A stretch of DNA of 64,000 nucleotides from Phycisphaeraceae bacterium (GTDB taxonomy: Bacteria; Planctomycetota; Phycisphaerae; Phycisphaerales; UBA1924), in the NCBI GenBank assembly GCA_019636535.1, contig JAHBXK010000002.1, forward strand, positions 124,001 to 188,000, given 5' to 3'. The translations under genes and the position numbers were made by a program. The notes under the pieces were generated by a model, which was not told the DNA's origin, searched no databases, and saw only the letters and a program-made list of their open reading frames with translations. Shown here piece by piece: positions 17,123 through 26,047 of the stretch (position 1 is the stretch's first letter; each line of letters begins with the position of its first letter).

Positions 17123-17863
17123 ATGGACGCCGGCGATGAGACCAGGCCTGGCAATCACGGTCTGGCACAACTGCTTCGTGAAGCGGTCCGCGCCAGGCGG
17201 GGCGAGTCGGGCGAATGGGCGAGTGCCATTGCCTTGCTCGTCCACAGCGCACTCATCGAGCACGCGGCGGTTGATGCCGACGCTCCCGGTCGAGTGATCG
17301 TCGAGGTGATCGACACGACCACCGGGCGTTGCGTCGAGATCGGCGCCAGCCGACACTCCGACGACTCCCAATCCTCTCCCCGAGACTCAAGCAAGAAGCG
17401 GCGTCACGCGGCCCGCTCTCACACCGATCGAGCACTGGTCGACGCCTTCAGTACCGCGGGGGGGTTGCACCTGCGCGCCATCGCGAGGGGATTTGATTCC
17501 AGCCCTTCGCCCTCCGCTTCGGTCGCCACAACGACACCGCTCTGCCTGTCTCCCACCGCCGACTCGGAACTTCGACTCGCCATGATCGTCGCCGTCGAGA
17601 CGCTCGCCGAGCACATCATTGGCCACGACCGCCGACGGGTTCAGATCCTCGAGCGTCTCACCGACTCGCAGCGTCGCATCATTCCCTATCTCATCGACGA
17701 TCTCTCCGAGCGCGAGATCAGCGAGCGCATCGGCCGCTCGCCGCACACGGTCCACGACCATGTGAAGGGCATCTACACCACGCTCGCCGTCTCATCGCGG
17801 CGTGAGTTGCTCGCCCTCTGGTACGCGGACCAGCAGCCGCGCAGCGCTGATGTTTCCGGCTGA
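17123..17863 (+). CDS. LuxR-type helix-turn-helix transcriptional regulator
   Basis: A 246-residue protein. The C-terminal 60 residues form a GerE/LuxR winged helix: RRIIPYLIDDLSEREISERI followed by GRSPHTVHDHVKGIYTTLAV, where the recognition helix SPHTVHDHVK is clear. The first 170 residues contain neither a response-regulator receiver motif nor an autoinducer-binding signature I can recognise. They are rich in Ser, Arg and Ala, with a possible GAF-like piece (VIVEVIDTTTGRCVEIGAS), so the signal is unknown. The ATG at 17123 is chosen for its GGGAG ribosome site; the frame is open upstream to a GTG at 17006. It stands alone between the phosphatase and glyA. Confidence 0.82.
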   Translation: MDAGDETRPGNHGLAQLLREAVRARRGESGEWASAIALLVHSALIEHAAVDADAPGRVIVEVIDTTTGRCVEIGASRHSDDSQSSPRDSSKKRRHAARSHTDRALVDAFSTAGGLHLRAIARGFDSSPSPSASVATTTPLCLSPTADSELRLAMIVAVETLAEHIIGHDRRRVQILERLTDSQRRIIPYLIDDLSEREISERIGRSPHTVHDHVKGIYTTLAVSSRRELLALWYADQQPRSADVSG

Positions 17864-17970
17864 GACCGTGTCATGGCACCTTCGCCTGGCCCGCATAGCT
17901 CAGATCGTTGCGCGCCAATGCCAGAGCCACTTCGGAGCAGGGTCGTCCCGATCTCGCCCTACCCTTGCCC

Positions 17971-19287
17971 ATGCACGACCCCATCTCGCAGAGCGTCAAC
18001 GACCTCATCCGCCGGCAGGACCCCGAGATCGCCGATCTGATGGCGCACGAGGCCGACAGGCAGCAGTTCACGCTCGAACTCATTGCGAGCGAGAACCACG
18101 TCTCCCCCGCCGTGATGCACGCCATGGGCACGTGCCTGACCAACAAGTACGCCGAGGGATATCCGGGGGCACGTTACTACGGCGGGTGCGAGTTCCATGA
18201 CCGCATCGAGTCGCTGGCCATCGCACGCGCCTGCGATCTGTTCAAATGCCGATTCGCCAACGTGCAGCCGCACTCCGGCGCCCAGGCCAACACCGCCGCC
18301 TTCATGGCCGTCATGAAGCCGGGCGAGACCTTCGCCTCGCTCATCCTCAAGGACGGCGGCCACCTCTCCCACGGCATGAGCCTTAACTTCTCGGGCGTCT
18401 ATCACAAGCCCGTCCACTACCCGCTCCACTACGACCAGAGCCATCCGGAGTTTGAGCAGATCGACTACGACGCGGCCATGGCCGTCTGCACGGAGCACAA
18501 GCCGAAGGTCGTCATGTGCGGCTACTCCGCGTATCCGCGCACGATCGACTTCGCGAGATTCCGCAAGATCGCCGACGCGTGCGGAGCGCTGCTCATTGCC
18601 GACATCGCCCACATCGCCGGGCTTGTCGCCGCCGGCGTCCACCCTTCGCCGTTCCCGCACGCCCACGTCGTCACGACCACCACGCACAAGACGCTCCGCG
18701 GGCCGCGCGGCGGGCTCATTCTCACCAACGAAGAAGACCTCATCAAGAAGATCAACCGCGCGGTCTTCCCGGGCGTTCAGGGCGGCCCGCTCATGCACGT
18801 CATCGCCAGCAAGGCCGTCGCCTTCGGTGAGGCCCTTCGTCCTGAGTTCAAGGACTACGCCCGCCGCGTCGTCGCCAACGCCAGGGCGCTCGCCAAGGGC
18901 CTCATTTCCCGCGGCTACCGGATCACCAGCGGCGGCACCGACAACCACCTCATGCTCGTCGATCTCCGACCCAAGAGCGCCGATCTCACCGGCCACGACG
19001 CGGAGAACTGGCTCGGCAAGGCGGGGATCGTGGTCAACAAGAACGGGATCCCCAACGACCCACGCCCACCGAAACTCACCAGCGGACTGCGTCTGGGCAC
19101 GCCCGCCCTCACCACGCGGGGACTCTCCGAGCGCGACATGGATGCGGTTGCCGGGCTGATCGACGAGGTTCTCGCCGGCGGGGGTGATGAGGCCGTCTGC
19201 GCTTCCGTCCGCGAGCGTGTGCGGCACCTCTGCGAGAAGCACCCGTTGCCGGGCGTTGAGGCCGCCGCACCCGTTGGCAATCTCTGA
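17971..19287 (+). CDS. glyA: Serine hydroxymethyltransferase
   Basis: A 438-residue PLP enzyme interconverting serine and glycine with tetrahydrofolate, the main source of one-carbon units. Family signatures: [52 protein letters not shown] and the PLP-lysine segment [15 protein letters not shown]. The C-terminal [10 protein letters not shown] and [11 protein letters not shown] are also present. Length is normal. The ATG at 17971 ([13 protein letters not shown]) fits the usual N-terminus; the frame is open upstream to 17908. It precedes the small DUF486 gene on the same strand. Confidence 0.97.
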   Translation: MHDPISQSVNDLIRRQDPEIADLMAHEADRQQFTLELIASENHVSPAVMHAMGTCLTNKYAEGYPGARYYGGCEFHDRIESLAIARACDLFKCRFANVQPHSGAQANTAAFMAVMKPGETFASLILKDGGHLSHGMSLNFSGVYHKPVHYPLHYDQSHPEFEQIDYDAAMAVCTEHKPKVVMCGYSAYPRTIDFARFRKIADACGALLIADIAHIAGLVAAGVHPSPFPHAHVVTTTTHKTLRGPRGGLILTNEEDLIKKINRAVFPGVQGGPLMHVIASKAVAFGEALRPEFKDYARRVVANARALAKGLISRGYRITSGGTDNHLMLVDLRPKSADLTGHDAENWLGKAGIVVNKNGIPNDPRPPKLTSGLRLGTPALTTRGLSERDMDAVAGLIDEVLAGGGDEAVCASVRERVRHLCEKHPLPGVEAAAPVGNL

Positions 19288-19383
19288 CCGGCGCGTCCTC
19301 GGTTTTTCGCCCTTTGCCCCGGAGGGTCCGTCGGTCTTCGATGCCGCGCGCCCCCAATCCCGATCCCCATCTACCCTCGCCGC

Positions 19384-19758
19384 ATGTCAGCGAGAGCGAT
19401 TTATACCGTCCTGCTCCTCATCGGCTCCAACATCTTCATGACGTGGGCCTGGTACGGACACCTGAAGAAGTCCGCGTGGACCATCCCCCTCGCAATCCTC
19501 ATCAGTTGGCTCATCGCCCTCCCCGAGTACATGCTGCAGGTTCCCGCCAACCGCCTCGGGCACTTCGCCCACGGCGGGCCCTTCACAGCCCCGCAGTTGA
19601 AGGTGATTCAAGAGGCCATCACCCTCACCGTTTTCGGTGTCTTTTCCATTCTCATCCTGAAAGAGCGACTCCGCCCCAACGACATCGTCGCGTTTCTGCT
19701 GGTCATGGCCGCCGTCGTCGTGTCGATGCAGGGCCGGGCACCCTCTCCCACGCCCTGA
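19384..19758 (+). CDS. DUF486 small multidrug-transporter-like membrane protein
   Basis: A 124-residue protein with four predicted membrane helices: IYTVLLLIGSNIFMTWAW, TIPLAILISWLIALPEYML, an amphipathic third (ITLTVFGVFSILIL) and DIVAFLLVMAAVVVSM. The core GSNIFMTWAWYGHLK and the segment QVPANRLG are characteristic of DUF486, a family within the drug/metabolite transporter clan whose substrates are unknown. Full length for the family. It is followed by a hairpin terminator shared with the convergent clpP genes. Confidence 0.88.
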   Translation: MSARAIYTVLLLIGSNIFMTWAWYGHLKKSAWTIPLAILISWLIALPEYMLQVPANRLGHFAHGGPFTAPQLKVIQEAITLTVFGVFSILILKERLRPNDIVAFLLVMAAVVVSMQGRAPSPTP

Positions 19759-19781
19759 CTCCCCCAGGAGTTCAACGACAA

Positions 19782-19810
19782 AGCCCGCCGGGGCAAGGTC
19801 CCGGCGGGCT
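19782..19810. terminator. GC-rich hairpin between convergent genes
   Basis: An 11-bp perfect stem (19782-19792 with 19800-19810, AGCCCGCCGGG / CCCGGCGGGCT) around a 7-nt loop. It lies between the ends of the DUF486 gene and the convergent clpP gene. There is no T-tract on either side, so it is a hairpin of terminator position rather than a textbook intrinsic terminator. It probably works in both directions. Confidence 0.6.
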
Positions 19811-19843
19811 CTGAACAAGCAACTGGGTTCCAATCACAGCGGG

Positions 19844-20467
19844 TCAGTCGTCTGTCCGGTCGGTTGTGCGCATTTTCGGCATGCTGGTCAGCACGCGGTC
19901 GACCAGGCCGTACTCGACCATCTCGCGCTCGTCGAGCCACAGGTTGCGGTCGCAATCGCGCGCGATCCGGTCGATCGGCTGTCCTGTTGCCTCCGCGTAG
20001 ATCTGGTACAGGCGGTCGCGGATCCGCAGCATCTCTCGGGCTTCGATCTCCAGGTCGGTGGCCTGTCCCTCGAGAACGCCGCCGATCAGCGGCTGGTGCA
20101 TCAGGTTGCGGGCGTTCGGCAGGCTGAAGCGCTTGCCCTTTGCGCCGCTCGTGGCGATCACCGAGCCCATCGACGCCGCCTGCCCGATGATGTACGTGCA
20201 GACGTCAGGCTGGATGAACTTCATCGTGTCAACGATCCCCAGGCCCGCCGAGACCGAGCCGCCCGGCGAGTTCACGTACAAGTGGATGTCGCCCTTGGCG
20301 TCCTCGTTGGCGAGGAAGAGCAGCTGCGCGACGACCAGATTGGCGATGTCGTCGTCGACCGGGCCGCCGAGGAAAATGATCCGGTCTTTCAGCAGCCGTG
20401 AGTAGATGTCGTACGCGCGCTCGCCCCGGCCGGAACTCTCAACAACGATGGGAACAAGGTGTGACAT
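19844..20467 (-). CDS. clpP: ATP-dependent Clp protease proteolytic subunit (ClpP, downstream copy)
   Basis: A 207-residue self-compartmentalising serine protease subunit. The nucleophile Ser is in GQAASMGS, the His in [10 protein letters not shown] and the Asp in RDCDRNLW, so the triad is complete. The Gly-rich handle region ([18 protein letters not shown]) and hydrophobic-pocket strand ([13 protein letters not shown]) are typical. The segment [17 protein letters not shown] differs from the common RDxFMSAxEAxEYGLID. The ATG at 20467 ([10 protein letters not shown]) is chosen over the upstream GTG at 20542. It lies 93 bp downstream of a second clpP in the same orientation, presumably co-transcribed; the two may form a mixed barrel served by ClpC or ClpX. 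Confidence 0.93.
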   Translation of the reverse strand: MSHLVPIVVESSGRGERAYDIYSRLLKDRIIFLGGPVDDDIANLVVAQLLFLANEDAKGDIHLYVNSPGGSVSAGLGIVDTMKFIQPDVCTYIIGQAASMGSVIATSGAKGKRFSLPNARNLMHQPLIGGVLEGQATDLEIEAREMLRIRDRLYQIYAEATGQPIDRIARDCDRNLWLDEREMVEYGLVDRVLTSMPKMRTTDRTDD

Positions 20468-20560
20468 GGCGTGTGCCTTGATGGGTGTCGTGGGTCGTCT
20501 TTCGATCTGTTTCTGCGGGCTGTTTCGGTGCGATTGGTTCACGCGACGGACGATCGGAGA

Positions 20561-21139
20561 TCACTCCTTAGGCGGCTCCGAGATCACCTCGTCGACAAGT
20601 CCGTACTCCTTCGCCTCCATCGCCGAAAAGTACTTGTCCCGCTCCCCGTCCTTGCGGATCTGTTCCTCGGCCTTGCCCGTGTGCTTCGACAGGATCCGGA
20701 TGAGTTCGTTCTTCGACTTGATGATCTGCTCGGCCTGGATGCGGATGTCCTCGGCCTGACCCATCACCCCGCCGTAGGGCTGGTGGAGCATGACCTTCGC
20801 GTGCGGCAGCACAAAGCGCTTCCCCTTAGACCCCGCCGCCAGCAGCACCGCCGCGCCCGAGTACGCCCTTCCGAGGCAGTACGTCGAGATCGGGCTCGTG
20901 ATGAACCGCATGGTGTCGTAGATCGCGAGCGTGTCGTCCACGGCGCCGCCCGGCGAGTTGATGTAGAAGTGGATGTCCTGACCCCGCTTGAGGTTCTCGA
21001 GGTAGAACATCTGCATCATCAGCCTCGCGGCCGACGCCTGGTTGATCTCGCCCACGAGGAACAGAACCCTGTTCTCCAGCAGCAACTCGTCCAGGGTCAT
21101 CTCTCGCGTGCGCTGATACGTGACGTTCGCGGCGGGCAT
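20561..21139 (-). CDS. clpP: ATP-dependent Clp protease proteolytic subunit (ClpP, upstream divergent copy)
   Basis: A 192-residue ClpP paralogue. His (VMLHQPYGG) and Asp (RKDGERDKYFSA) are present, and the nucleophile Ser sits in an unusual context, GRAYSGAAVLLAAGS, instead of GQAASMGA. The Ser aligns and should be functional, but the oxyanion-side neighbours differ. The N-terminus (MTLDELLLENRVLFLVGEI) resembles the divergent ClpP of multi-ClpP bacteria. AAGGAG lies 8 nt before the ATG at 21139. First gene of the two-clpP unit, divergent from the phosphoesterase gene across a 531-bp gap. Two unlike ClpP subunits suggest a hetero-tetradecamer, by analogy with other bacteria with two ClpPs. 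Confidence 0.92.
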   Translation of the reverse strand: MPAANVTYQRTREMTLDELLLENRVLFLVGEINQASAARLMMQMFYLENLKRGQDIHFYINSPGGAVDDTLAIYDTMRFITSPISTYCLGRAYSGAAVLLAAGSKGKRFVLPHAKVMLHQPYGGVMGQAEDIRIQAEQIIKSKNELIRILSKHTGKAEEQIRKDGERDKYFSAMEAKEYGLVDEVISEPPKE

Positions 21140-21670
21140 GCAATCACTCCTTGCTCTCCGTCGGGGCGATCTTCGCCCTCTGCGGAGCGTGACTCCGGAC
21201 TTCCCCCGCCGCCCGCTCGGAATCCCCCGAAGGCCGTGCGCCGACAGCGCCCGGCTCCTTACTGGTGCATCCTAGCGACCGTCTATCGGCAAAGGCCGGG
21301 CCTCGATGGTGCCGAACTTCCGATCGGTTGTGCGGTTCTCGCACACTTTCGCAGCCGCCATGCTCAGCGCTCCCGCCCCGCGCCATGTCAGAACGGCAGA
21401 CCGACCGCCCGCGCTGCTGGTCGACACGTCCGCGCCGTCTGTACCATCCTCACCCCCGTTCCGGCGATCCGTCCGACTCGCCCGCCAGCGCGGAGCCGCC
21501 GCGATCGATCGGGCAGTCAAGGTAAGATGACCCACCTAACGGGGAGTCGAGGGGGAGGGAGGGGGAAGAATGCGGGGAGGGGGAGTCCGGAGAGGGGAAT
21601 GGGGGCCGTGCTTGTGGGCCGTTGAACGGTTTCTCGGCACGCGCGCACGACGATCGAGGCGCCAACACGC
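21140..21670. other. Divergent intergenic region with a G-rich tract
   Basis: 531 bp between the divergent clpP and phosphoesterase genes, with no gene that I can support. The part next to the phosphoesterase (about 21541-21606) is a purine tract with many runs of four to six G on the + strand. It could fold as a G-quadruplex in DNA or in the 5' leader RNA. Promoters for both genes must lie here, but I cannot assign boxes. I searched by eye for a CIRCE element (TTAGCACTC/GAGTGCTAA) and did not see one. Confidence 0.4.
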
Positions 21671-22456
21671 ATGACCACCACCGGCAAGACCACGGCCATC
21701 ATCAGCGACGTGCACGGCAACGCGCCGGCCTTGAAGGCTGTCATCGCCGACATCAAGAACCGTGCCATCGACCGCATGGTCTGCCTGGGCGACATCATCG
21801 GCTATGGCCCGGACCCCTTGGAGTGCGTCGACCTGGTCCGCAGGCACGCCGAGTGGTCGCTCATGGGCAACCACGACTTCGCCGTGCTCTACGAGCCCAC
21901 GAACTTCAACCCCGGCGCCGAGACCGCAGCGTACTGGACTCGTGCCCAATTCGACGCCGAGGCCGACGAGGCCAAACGCCGCGAGCGCTACGAGTTTCTC
22001 GGTCGTCTCCCCGTTCGTGTCGTTGAGAAGACCGCCGAAGGACTCCCCGTCCTCGCCGTCCACGGCTCACCTCGCCGGCCCATCAACGAGTACATCTTCA
22101 AGGAAGACGTCGTCAACGCCCCCGACAAGGTCACCACGATTCTCGACCGCGTCCAGCGGCTCTGCGTCGTCGGGCACACCCACGTCCCCGGCGTGTTCAC
22201 CGACGAGCCCGACTTCTACCCGCCCAACGAACTGACCGAGAACACCTACCGCTTCATCGACGAGAAGGCGATCGTGAACGTGGGCAGCGTTGGCCAGCCG
22301 CGAGACGGCGACCCTCGCGCCTGCTACGCGATCCTGCACCCCGATCGCATCGAGTTTGTCCGCGTTCCCTACGACATCGACGCCATCGCCAACAAAATCA
22401 AGGCGATCCCCGAACTCTCGGATTACTTGGGTGATCGCCTGTACGAAGGCAAGTGA
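21671..22456 (+). CDS. YfcE/PrpE-like metallophosphoesterase
   Basis: A 261-residue metallophosphoesterase with all family motifs: IISDVHGN, CLGDIIGYGPDP, LMGNHDFAVL, LAVHGSPRRP and VVGHTHVPG. It matches the bacterial phosphodiesterase group near YfcE, usually soluble and acting on small phosphodiesters or nucleotides; the exact substrate cannot be told. Complete, with ATG at 21671. It is followed 25 bp later by a secreted unknown protein on the same strand. Its motifs are canonical, unlike the kinase-linked phosphoesterase at 15994. Confidence 0.9.
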   Translation: MTTTGKTTAIISDVHGNAPALKAVIADIKNRAIDRMVCLGDIIGYGPDPLECVDLVRRHAEWSLMGNHDFAVLYEPTNFNPGAETAAYWTRAQFDAEADEAKRRERYEFLGRLPVRVVEKTAEGLPVLAVHGSPRRPINEYIFKEDVVNAPDKVTTILDRVQRLCVVGHTHVPGVFTDEPDFYPPNELTENTYRFIDEKAIVNVGSVGQPRDGDPRACYAILHPDRIEFVRVPYDIDAIANKIKAIPELSDYLGDRLYEGK

Positions 22457-22481
22457 CCCGCCCGCGCCCATACCGTTGACC

Positions 22482-23489
22482 ATGCGAACCCTCTCGTACG
22501 CAACCGCGATCCTCCTGATCGCGGCCGTGACGCTCCTGTCGCTCCAGACCCGTTCGGTCGCGACTGTTCCGCAAGCCGCGCAGGAAGCGGTGCTCCTCCG
22601 TCCTGCTTGGCAGGCCGGCGACCGCACGCACTGGCAACTCGAAGCGACGCAGACCATGACGGCGATCACGGAGGGCGGTGAGGCGGGTGCCCCGCACCGC
22701 GATGCGCAGACGCTCCACATGCGTGTCACCGTTCTCGCCGTCGCCGCCGACGGCGCGGCGACCCTTGGCGTTGCGTTCGAGCGAGTCGTACTTAGTTCCG
22801 CCGATCAGTCCGCCGAAGCCGACGGCAACCTCACGCCCGAGCCCGCCGACGAGCCCGAGCGGGCTGAACCCGGCTCTCTCCTCGCAGACCTCGCCCGCGT
22901 CTTCGCCCGCTGCGCGCTCCGGGTCGAGATCGCTCCCGACGGACAGGTCCACTCGCTCACCGGGCTCGAACGCGTCCGGGAGTTCATGGCCGATCACCCC
23001 GACCTCGCTACCACCCTTGGCCCCATCGGCCCGGGGCACATGGCCCGCACGCTCGAATCACTCTGGTGCTTCGACCCCGACCAGCCCGGCGACAAATCCG
23101 CCAGCCAGCCAATCACCCCCGCGCCTCGCAGGCCGGGCGACCGCTGGTCCGTGTCCGAGCCCATCAGCCTCAGTTTCATCGGTCAGGCAACCCGCGTCAC
23201 AGACTGGACGCTCACCCAAATCACGGACGCACTCGCTCGCCTTGAGGCCACGCGTCGGATCGCTCTCAAACCACGAGATTCGGAACCTTCAGCCCTCACG
23301 CCGGCCGTCAATCTGGCCGAGCAGCGCCATGCCGTCTCGGCCGACTACGACACGACACACCGAACCGCCCGCCGATTGGAGCAGACGGCGACCATCGTCG
23401 TCGCCACACGTCTCGGGCAGGGCGTGCAGTCACGCTCCGCACGCACGCGACTGGAGACCATCCTGTCCGTTCAACGCCGCGCGGACTGA
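22482..23489 (+). CDS. Secreted or periplasmic protein of unknown function
   Basis: A 335-residue protein not recognised as a characterised family. It starts with a signal-peptide-like segment (MRTLSYATAILLIAAVTLLS). The rest looks like a beta-rich domain: WQAGDRTHWQLEATQTMT, then MRVTVLAVAADGAATLGVAF, with later strands of similar alternating character. The layout is reminiscent of DUF6263-like secreted proteins, but I cannot confirm this. The ATG at 22482 is placed by the signal peptide; the open frame upstream overlaps the phosphoesterase. The gene ends 9 bp before the convergent acyltransferase gene. Confidence 0.7.
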   Translation: MRTLSYATAILLIAAVTLLSLQTRSVATVPQAAQEAVLLRPAWQAGDRTHWQLEATQTMTAITEGGEAGAPHRDAQTLHMRVTVLAVAADGAATLGVAFERVVLSSADQSAEADGNLTPEPADEPERAEPGSLLADLARVFARCALRVEIAPDGQVHSLTGLERVREFMADHPDLATTLGPIGPGHMARTLESLWCFDPDQPGDKSASQPITPAPRRPGDRWSVSEPISLSFIGQATRVTDWTLTQITDALARLEATRRIALKPRDSEPSALTPAVNLAEQRHAVSADYDTTHRTARRLEQTATIVVATRLGQGVQSRSARTRLETILSVQRRAD

Positions 23490-23498
23490 CCTTGACAG

Positions 23499-24650
23499 TC
23501 AGACGATTCGCTCCCCCGCTGCGACCGACCGCTTGTCGCGTTCGCTCCAGTCCTCGATCCGCGCCAGTTCGTCGTCCGTCATCCACGGCAGCGCCCGCAG
23601 TTTTTCTCGCAACTCCGCCGGGAACGGCCGGTTCAGCCGCTCGTGGCGCGGCCGGCTCTTCCAATACCGATGCAGCCACAGGTTCTGCTCCGGCGCTGCA
23701 CGCACCATTTCCTCCAGCGCGCGCCGATACCTCGCTGAGACGTAAAACAACTCGTCCGGTTGCTGCTTCCATTCCTCCGGTTGGATGATGTCCATCACGT
23801 CGATGCGGTACCGAAACGGCTCGCCTGTCCAGTCAGCAAACCCGATCGTGTGCGAAGTCTCCACTTCGTCCCATCCCGCGCCATCGCCGCGTGCATCCCG
23901 CGGCATCACCAGCCGCCTCGCTTGCCCGCAGATGATCGGCACATCGTGCTGGATCGCCATGAACCCGATCGACTTGTACGTGCTCGCGAGGCGCCCGAAG
24001 AACGGCACGAACAGCCCGCGATCGCCCGCGTTCTGGTCGGCGATCACCCCGACCTTCGCACCCGTGTGCATCAACTCCGGCATCATCCGCGCTGCGCCAA
24101 ACTTGTCCACGAGCATCAGCCCGCGGCGCTGACGCGTGAACCGCACCCACCGATCCAAGGGCTTGAGATCGAGCGGCCGGTACAGCGCGTGCATCGGAAA
24201 GCCCAGAAGCGCCAGCGTCGAGCCGAGCAATTCCCAGTTCCCGCAATGTCCCGTGATCATCACGCACGGCCGGCCGCTCAGCAGCACCTTCAGTGCGTCA
24301 CTCAGGTTGCCCAGCCGCACGTGTGCCGACCACGAGTCCGGCGTCAACAGCCTCGGCGCGTACGCCGTCTCGACCGCCAGCGTGAACAGGTGCTCATAAG
24401 CCTGCACCGCGTGCGACCGTAACTCCTCCTCACCCATTTCCGGAAAGGCTACCCGCAGCGTCCGAACCGTTCGCTCAAACCGCTTCCGCTCGAACTTCGC
24501 GTACAGGCGTCCCAGGGCCCGCGCCCGCGCAACGTTCGCTTCCAGTTCGCCGATCGCCAGCATGGCGATCGCCGCGCGAATCGCCGCGTACACCGGCAGC
24601 CCCAGCACCGGCTTTGCCCAACCCGGGATTCGGTCCTTCAACTTCGCCAC
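23499..24650 (-). CDS. LpxL/HtrB-like lysophospholipid (lipid A) acyltransferase
   Basis: A 383-residue inner-membrane-associated acyltransferase. The hallmark HX4E motif is GHCGNWELLG, with further block residues ALYRPLDLKPLDRWV, the block around GVIADQNAGDRGLFVPFFG and LWLHRYWKSRPRHE near the C-terminus. All are in the order seen in lipid A late acyltransferases. An N-terminal hydrophobic stretch (LGLPVYAAIRAAIAMLAIG) provides membrane association. This would add a secondary acyl chain to lipid A or a related lipid, consistent with an LPS-bearing planctomycete envelope. It stands alone; the convergent neighbour ends 9 bp away. Confidence 0.85.
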   Translation of the reverse strand: MAKLKDRIPGWAKPVLGLPVYAAIRAAIAMLAIGELEANVARARALGRLYAKFERKRFERTVRTLRVAFPEMGEEELRSHAVQAYEHLFTLAVETAYAPRLLTPDSWSAHVRLGNLSDALKVLLSGRPCVMITGHCGNWELLGSTLALLGFPMHALYRPLDLKPLDRWVRFTRQRRGLMLVDKFGAARMMPELMHTGAKVGVIADQNAGDRGLFVPFFGRLASTYKSIGFMAIQHDVPIICGQARRLVMPRDARGDGAGWDEVETSHTIGFADWTGEPFRYRIDVMDIIQPEEWKQQPDELFYVSARYRRALEEMVRAAPEQNLWLHRYWKSRPRHERLNRPFPAELREKLRALPWMTDDELARIEDWSERDKRSVAAGERIV

Positions 24651-24706
24651 GGGCAGTCAGCATAAGCCGCCGCCGCGATCCACGCCGTCGTGGAACCCGC
24701 GGCCGT

Positions 24707-26047
24707 CTACCTCGCCGCCCGCTTCAACTCCTCCGCCCCGCGAACCACCCGATACCCCGTCCCGTCGCGCGGTCCGTGCCGCTCCGCGATCGCCTGCAGA
24801 AGCCCCGTCGGGTCGTCCTCCAGGAACGCGATCGCCTGGATCTGCACGGCACGCCCGTCGGCTCCCACCAGCGGGTTCAGCCGTTCCAGCCGGGCCATCG
24901 TGGCCGTGAAACCCTCACCCCAAACGCCGCCTGCCGATCGCTCCACGCTGCGTGACAGCAGAAACACCACGTCCGGATCGAATCCGAGCGCCATCTCCAA
25001 TCCGACCAGCGGGTTGCTTCGCCCCTCCGCACGCGTCCCGCTCAGCCACCGGGCCAGAGCCCGCTTGTTCGCATCCGTCGCCGATACCAACTCGCCCGCG
25101 AAAGGCTCCGATCGATCCCCGCCGCCGCTCCGATCCTCTCGAAACAGCACCACGTTGAACGACTGCGATTCGTCCAGACGCCACACGCTCCGGAGCAGTT
25201 CCTCCAACACAAAGCGCATGCTCGTCACCATCGGCCCCGAGGCGTCCACCACGTAGACCACGCTCGTTGCCGACTCTGTCGACGCACCGGCAAATTCGAC
25301 CGTCCCGCCCGCGCCATCCTGGGTGATCCGCCCGGTCCGTGTGCTTGCCGTCTCGCGCGCGGCCGAATCGCTGACCTCGGATCCATCGCGTGCGGCAAAC
25401 GACCCCCACTCCGCGCTGTCCTCGTGCGGCCCGGCAATCCACCCCGTCAGCGACGGCCCCGCGATGACGCGAACACTCCGCGTCCGCTCCGGCGCAGCAA
25501 CCACCTCGGCCTGAACGACCACATCCGTTCGTGCCTCCGTTTGGGTGCGCTCCTCGGGAGGATCAAGCCGCCGATCGGTCTTCTGATCTGGCTCCGACAC
25601 CGCTTGCACGACCGCGGCTTGCTCAGCGCGCGGGTCGGGCTCTTCCGCCGCGCTGGCGATGAACATCGTCCCGACCGCATCCAGTTCGATTGTCAGCACC
25701 GCGTCGCGCCGATCGACCGCTGAGGGTCGGTTCAGCACGATCGTTGCCGCGCCAACACCGATCAGGGCATGGGCCACCGCCGAGACCGCTGCCGCTCGCC
25801 ACAGCGCGGAGCGCACCCGTCCGCCCTCAACGTGACTTCCTGACCACTTTCCGCCCCTCCGCTCTCGCACATCCACCGCGCGAGCCACCCGAACCGCGAC
25901 GCCCCGCGCATCCACCGCGCCCGCTCCCTCCGAGATCGGCACCACCACCTCCCCGGCGACTTCGCGCAGCGCAAGCTCCATCGGGTCAGCATCCGTGCAA
26001 AGCCCGCCCTTCGCCCCCTCAGCGATGTCAGAGTTCGTCGTGGTCAT
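24707..26047 (-). CDS. Membrane-anchored VWA-domain protein with degenerate MIDAS
   Basis: A 446-residue protein: a hydrophilic N-terminus, one membrane segment (AAAVSAVAHALIGVGAATIVL, about residues 83-103), a long Glu/Thr/Arg linker, then a von Willebrand factor A domain at about 265-440. The MIDAS strand reads SVVYVVDASGPMVTS, that is D-A-S-G-P where D-x-S-x-S is usual, so the third metal ligand is replaced by Pro. The rest of the fold is visible: SFNVVLFREDRSG, LEMALGFDPDVVFLLSRS and QIQAIAFLEDDPTG. Function unknown; the domain normally mediates protein-protein contacts. The ATG at 26047 (MTTTNSDIAE) overlaps the end of the upstream DoxX-like gene by 20 bp, implying one operon. Confidence 0.78.
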   Translation of the reverse strand: MTTTNSDIAEGAKGGLCTDADPMELALREVAGEVVVPISEGAGAVDARGVAVRVARAVDVRERRGGKWSGSHVEGGRVRSALWRAAAVSAVAHALIGVGAATIVLNRPSAVDRRDAVLTIELDAVGTMFIASAAEEPDPRAEQAAVVQAVSEPDQKTDRRLDPPEERTQTEARTDVVVQAEVVAAPERTRSVRVIAGPSLTGWIAGPHEDSAEWGSFAARDGSEVSDSAARETASTRTGRITQDGAGGTVEFAGASTESATSVVYVVDASGPMVTSMRFVLEELLRSVWRLDESQSFNVVLFREDRSGGGDRSEPFAGELVSATDANKRALARWLSGTRAEGRSNPLVGLEMALGFDPDVVFLLSRSVERSAGGVWGEGFTATMARLERLNPLVGADGRAVQIQAIAFLEDDPTGLLQAIAERHGPRDGTGYRVVRGAEELKRAAR

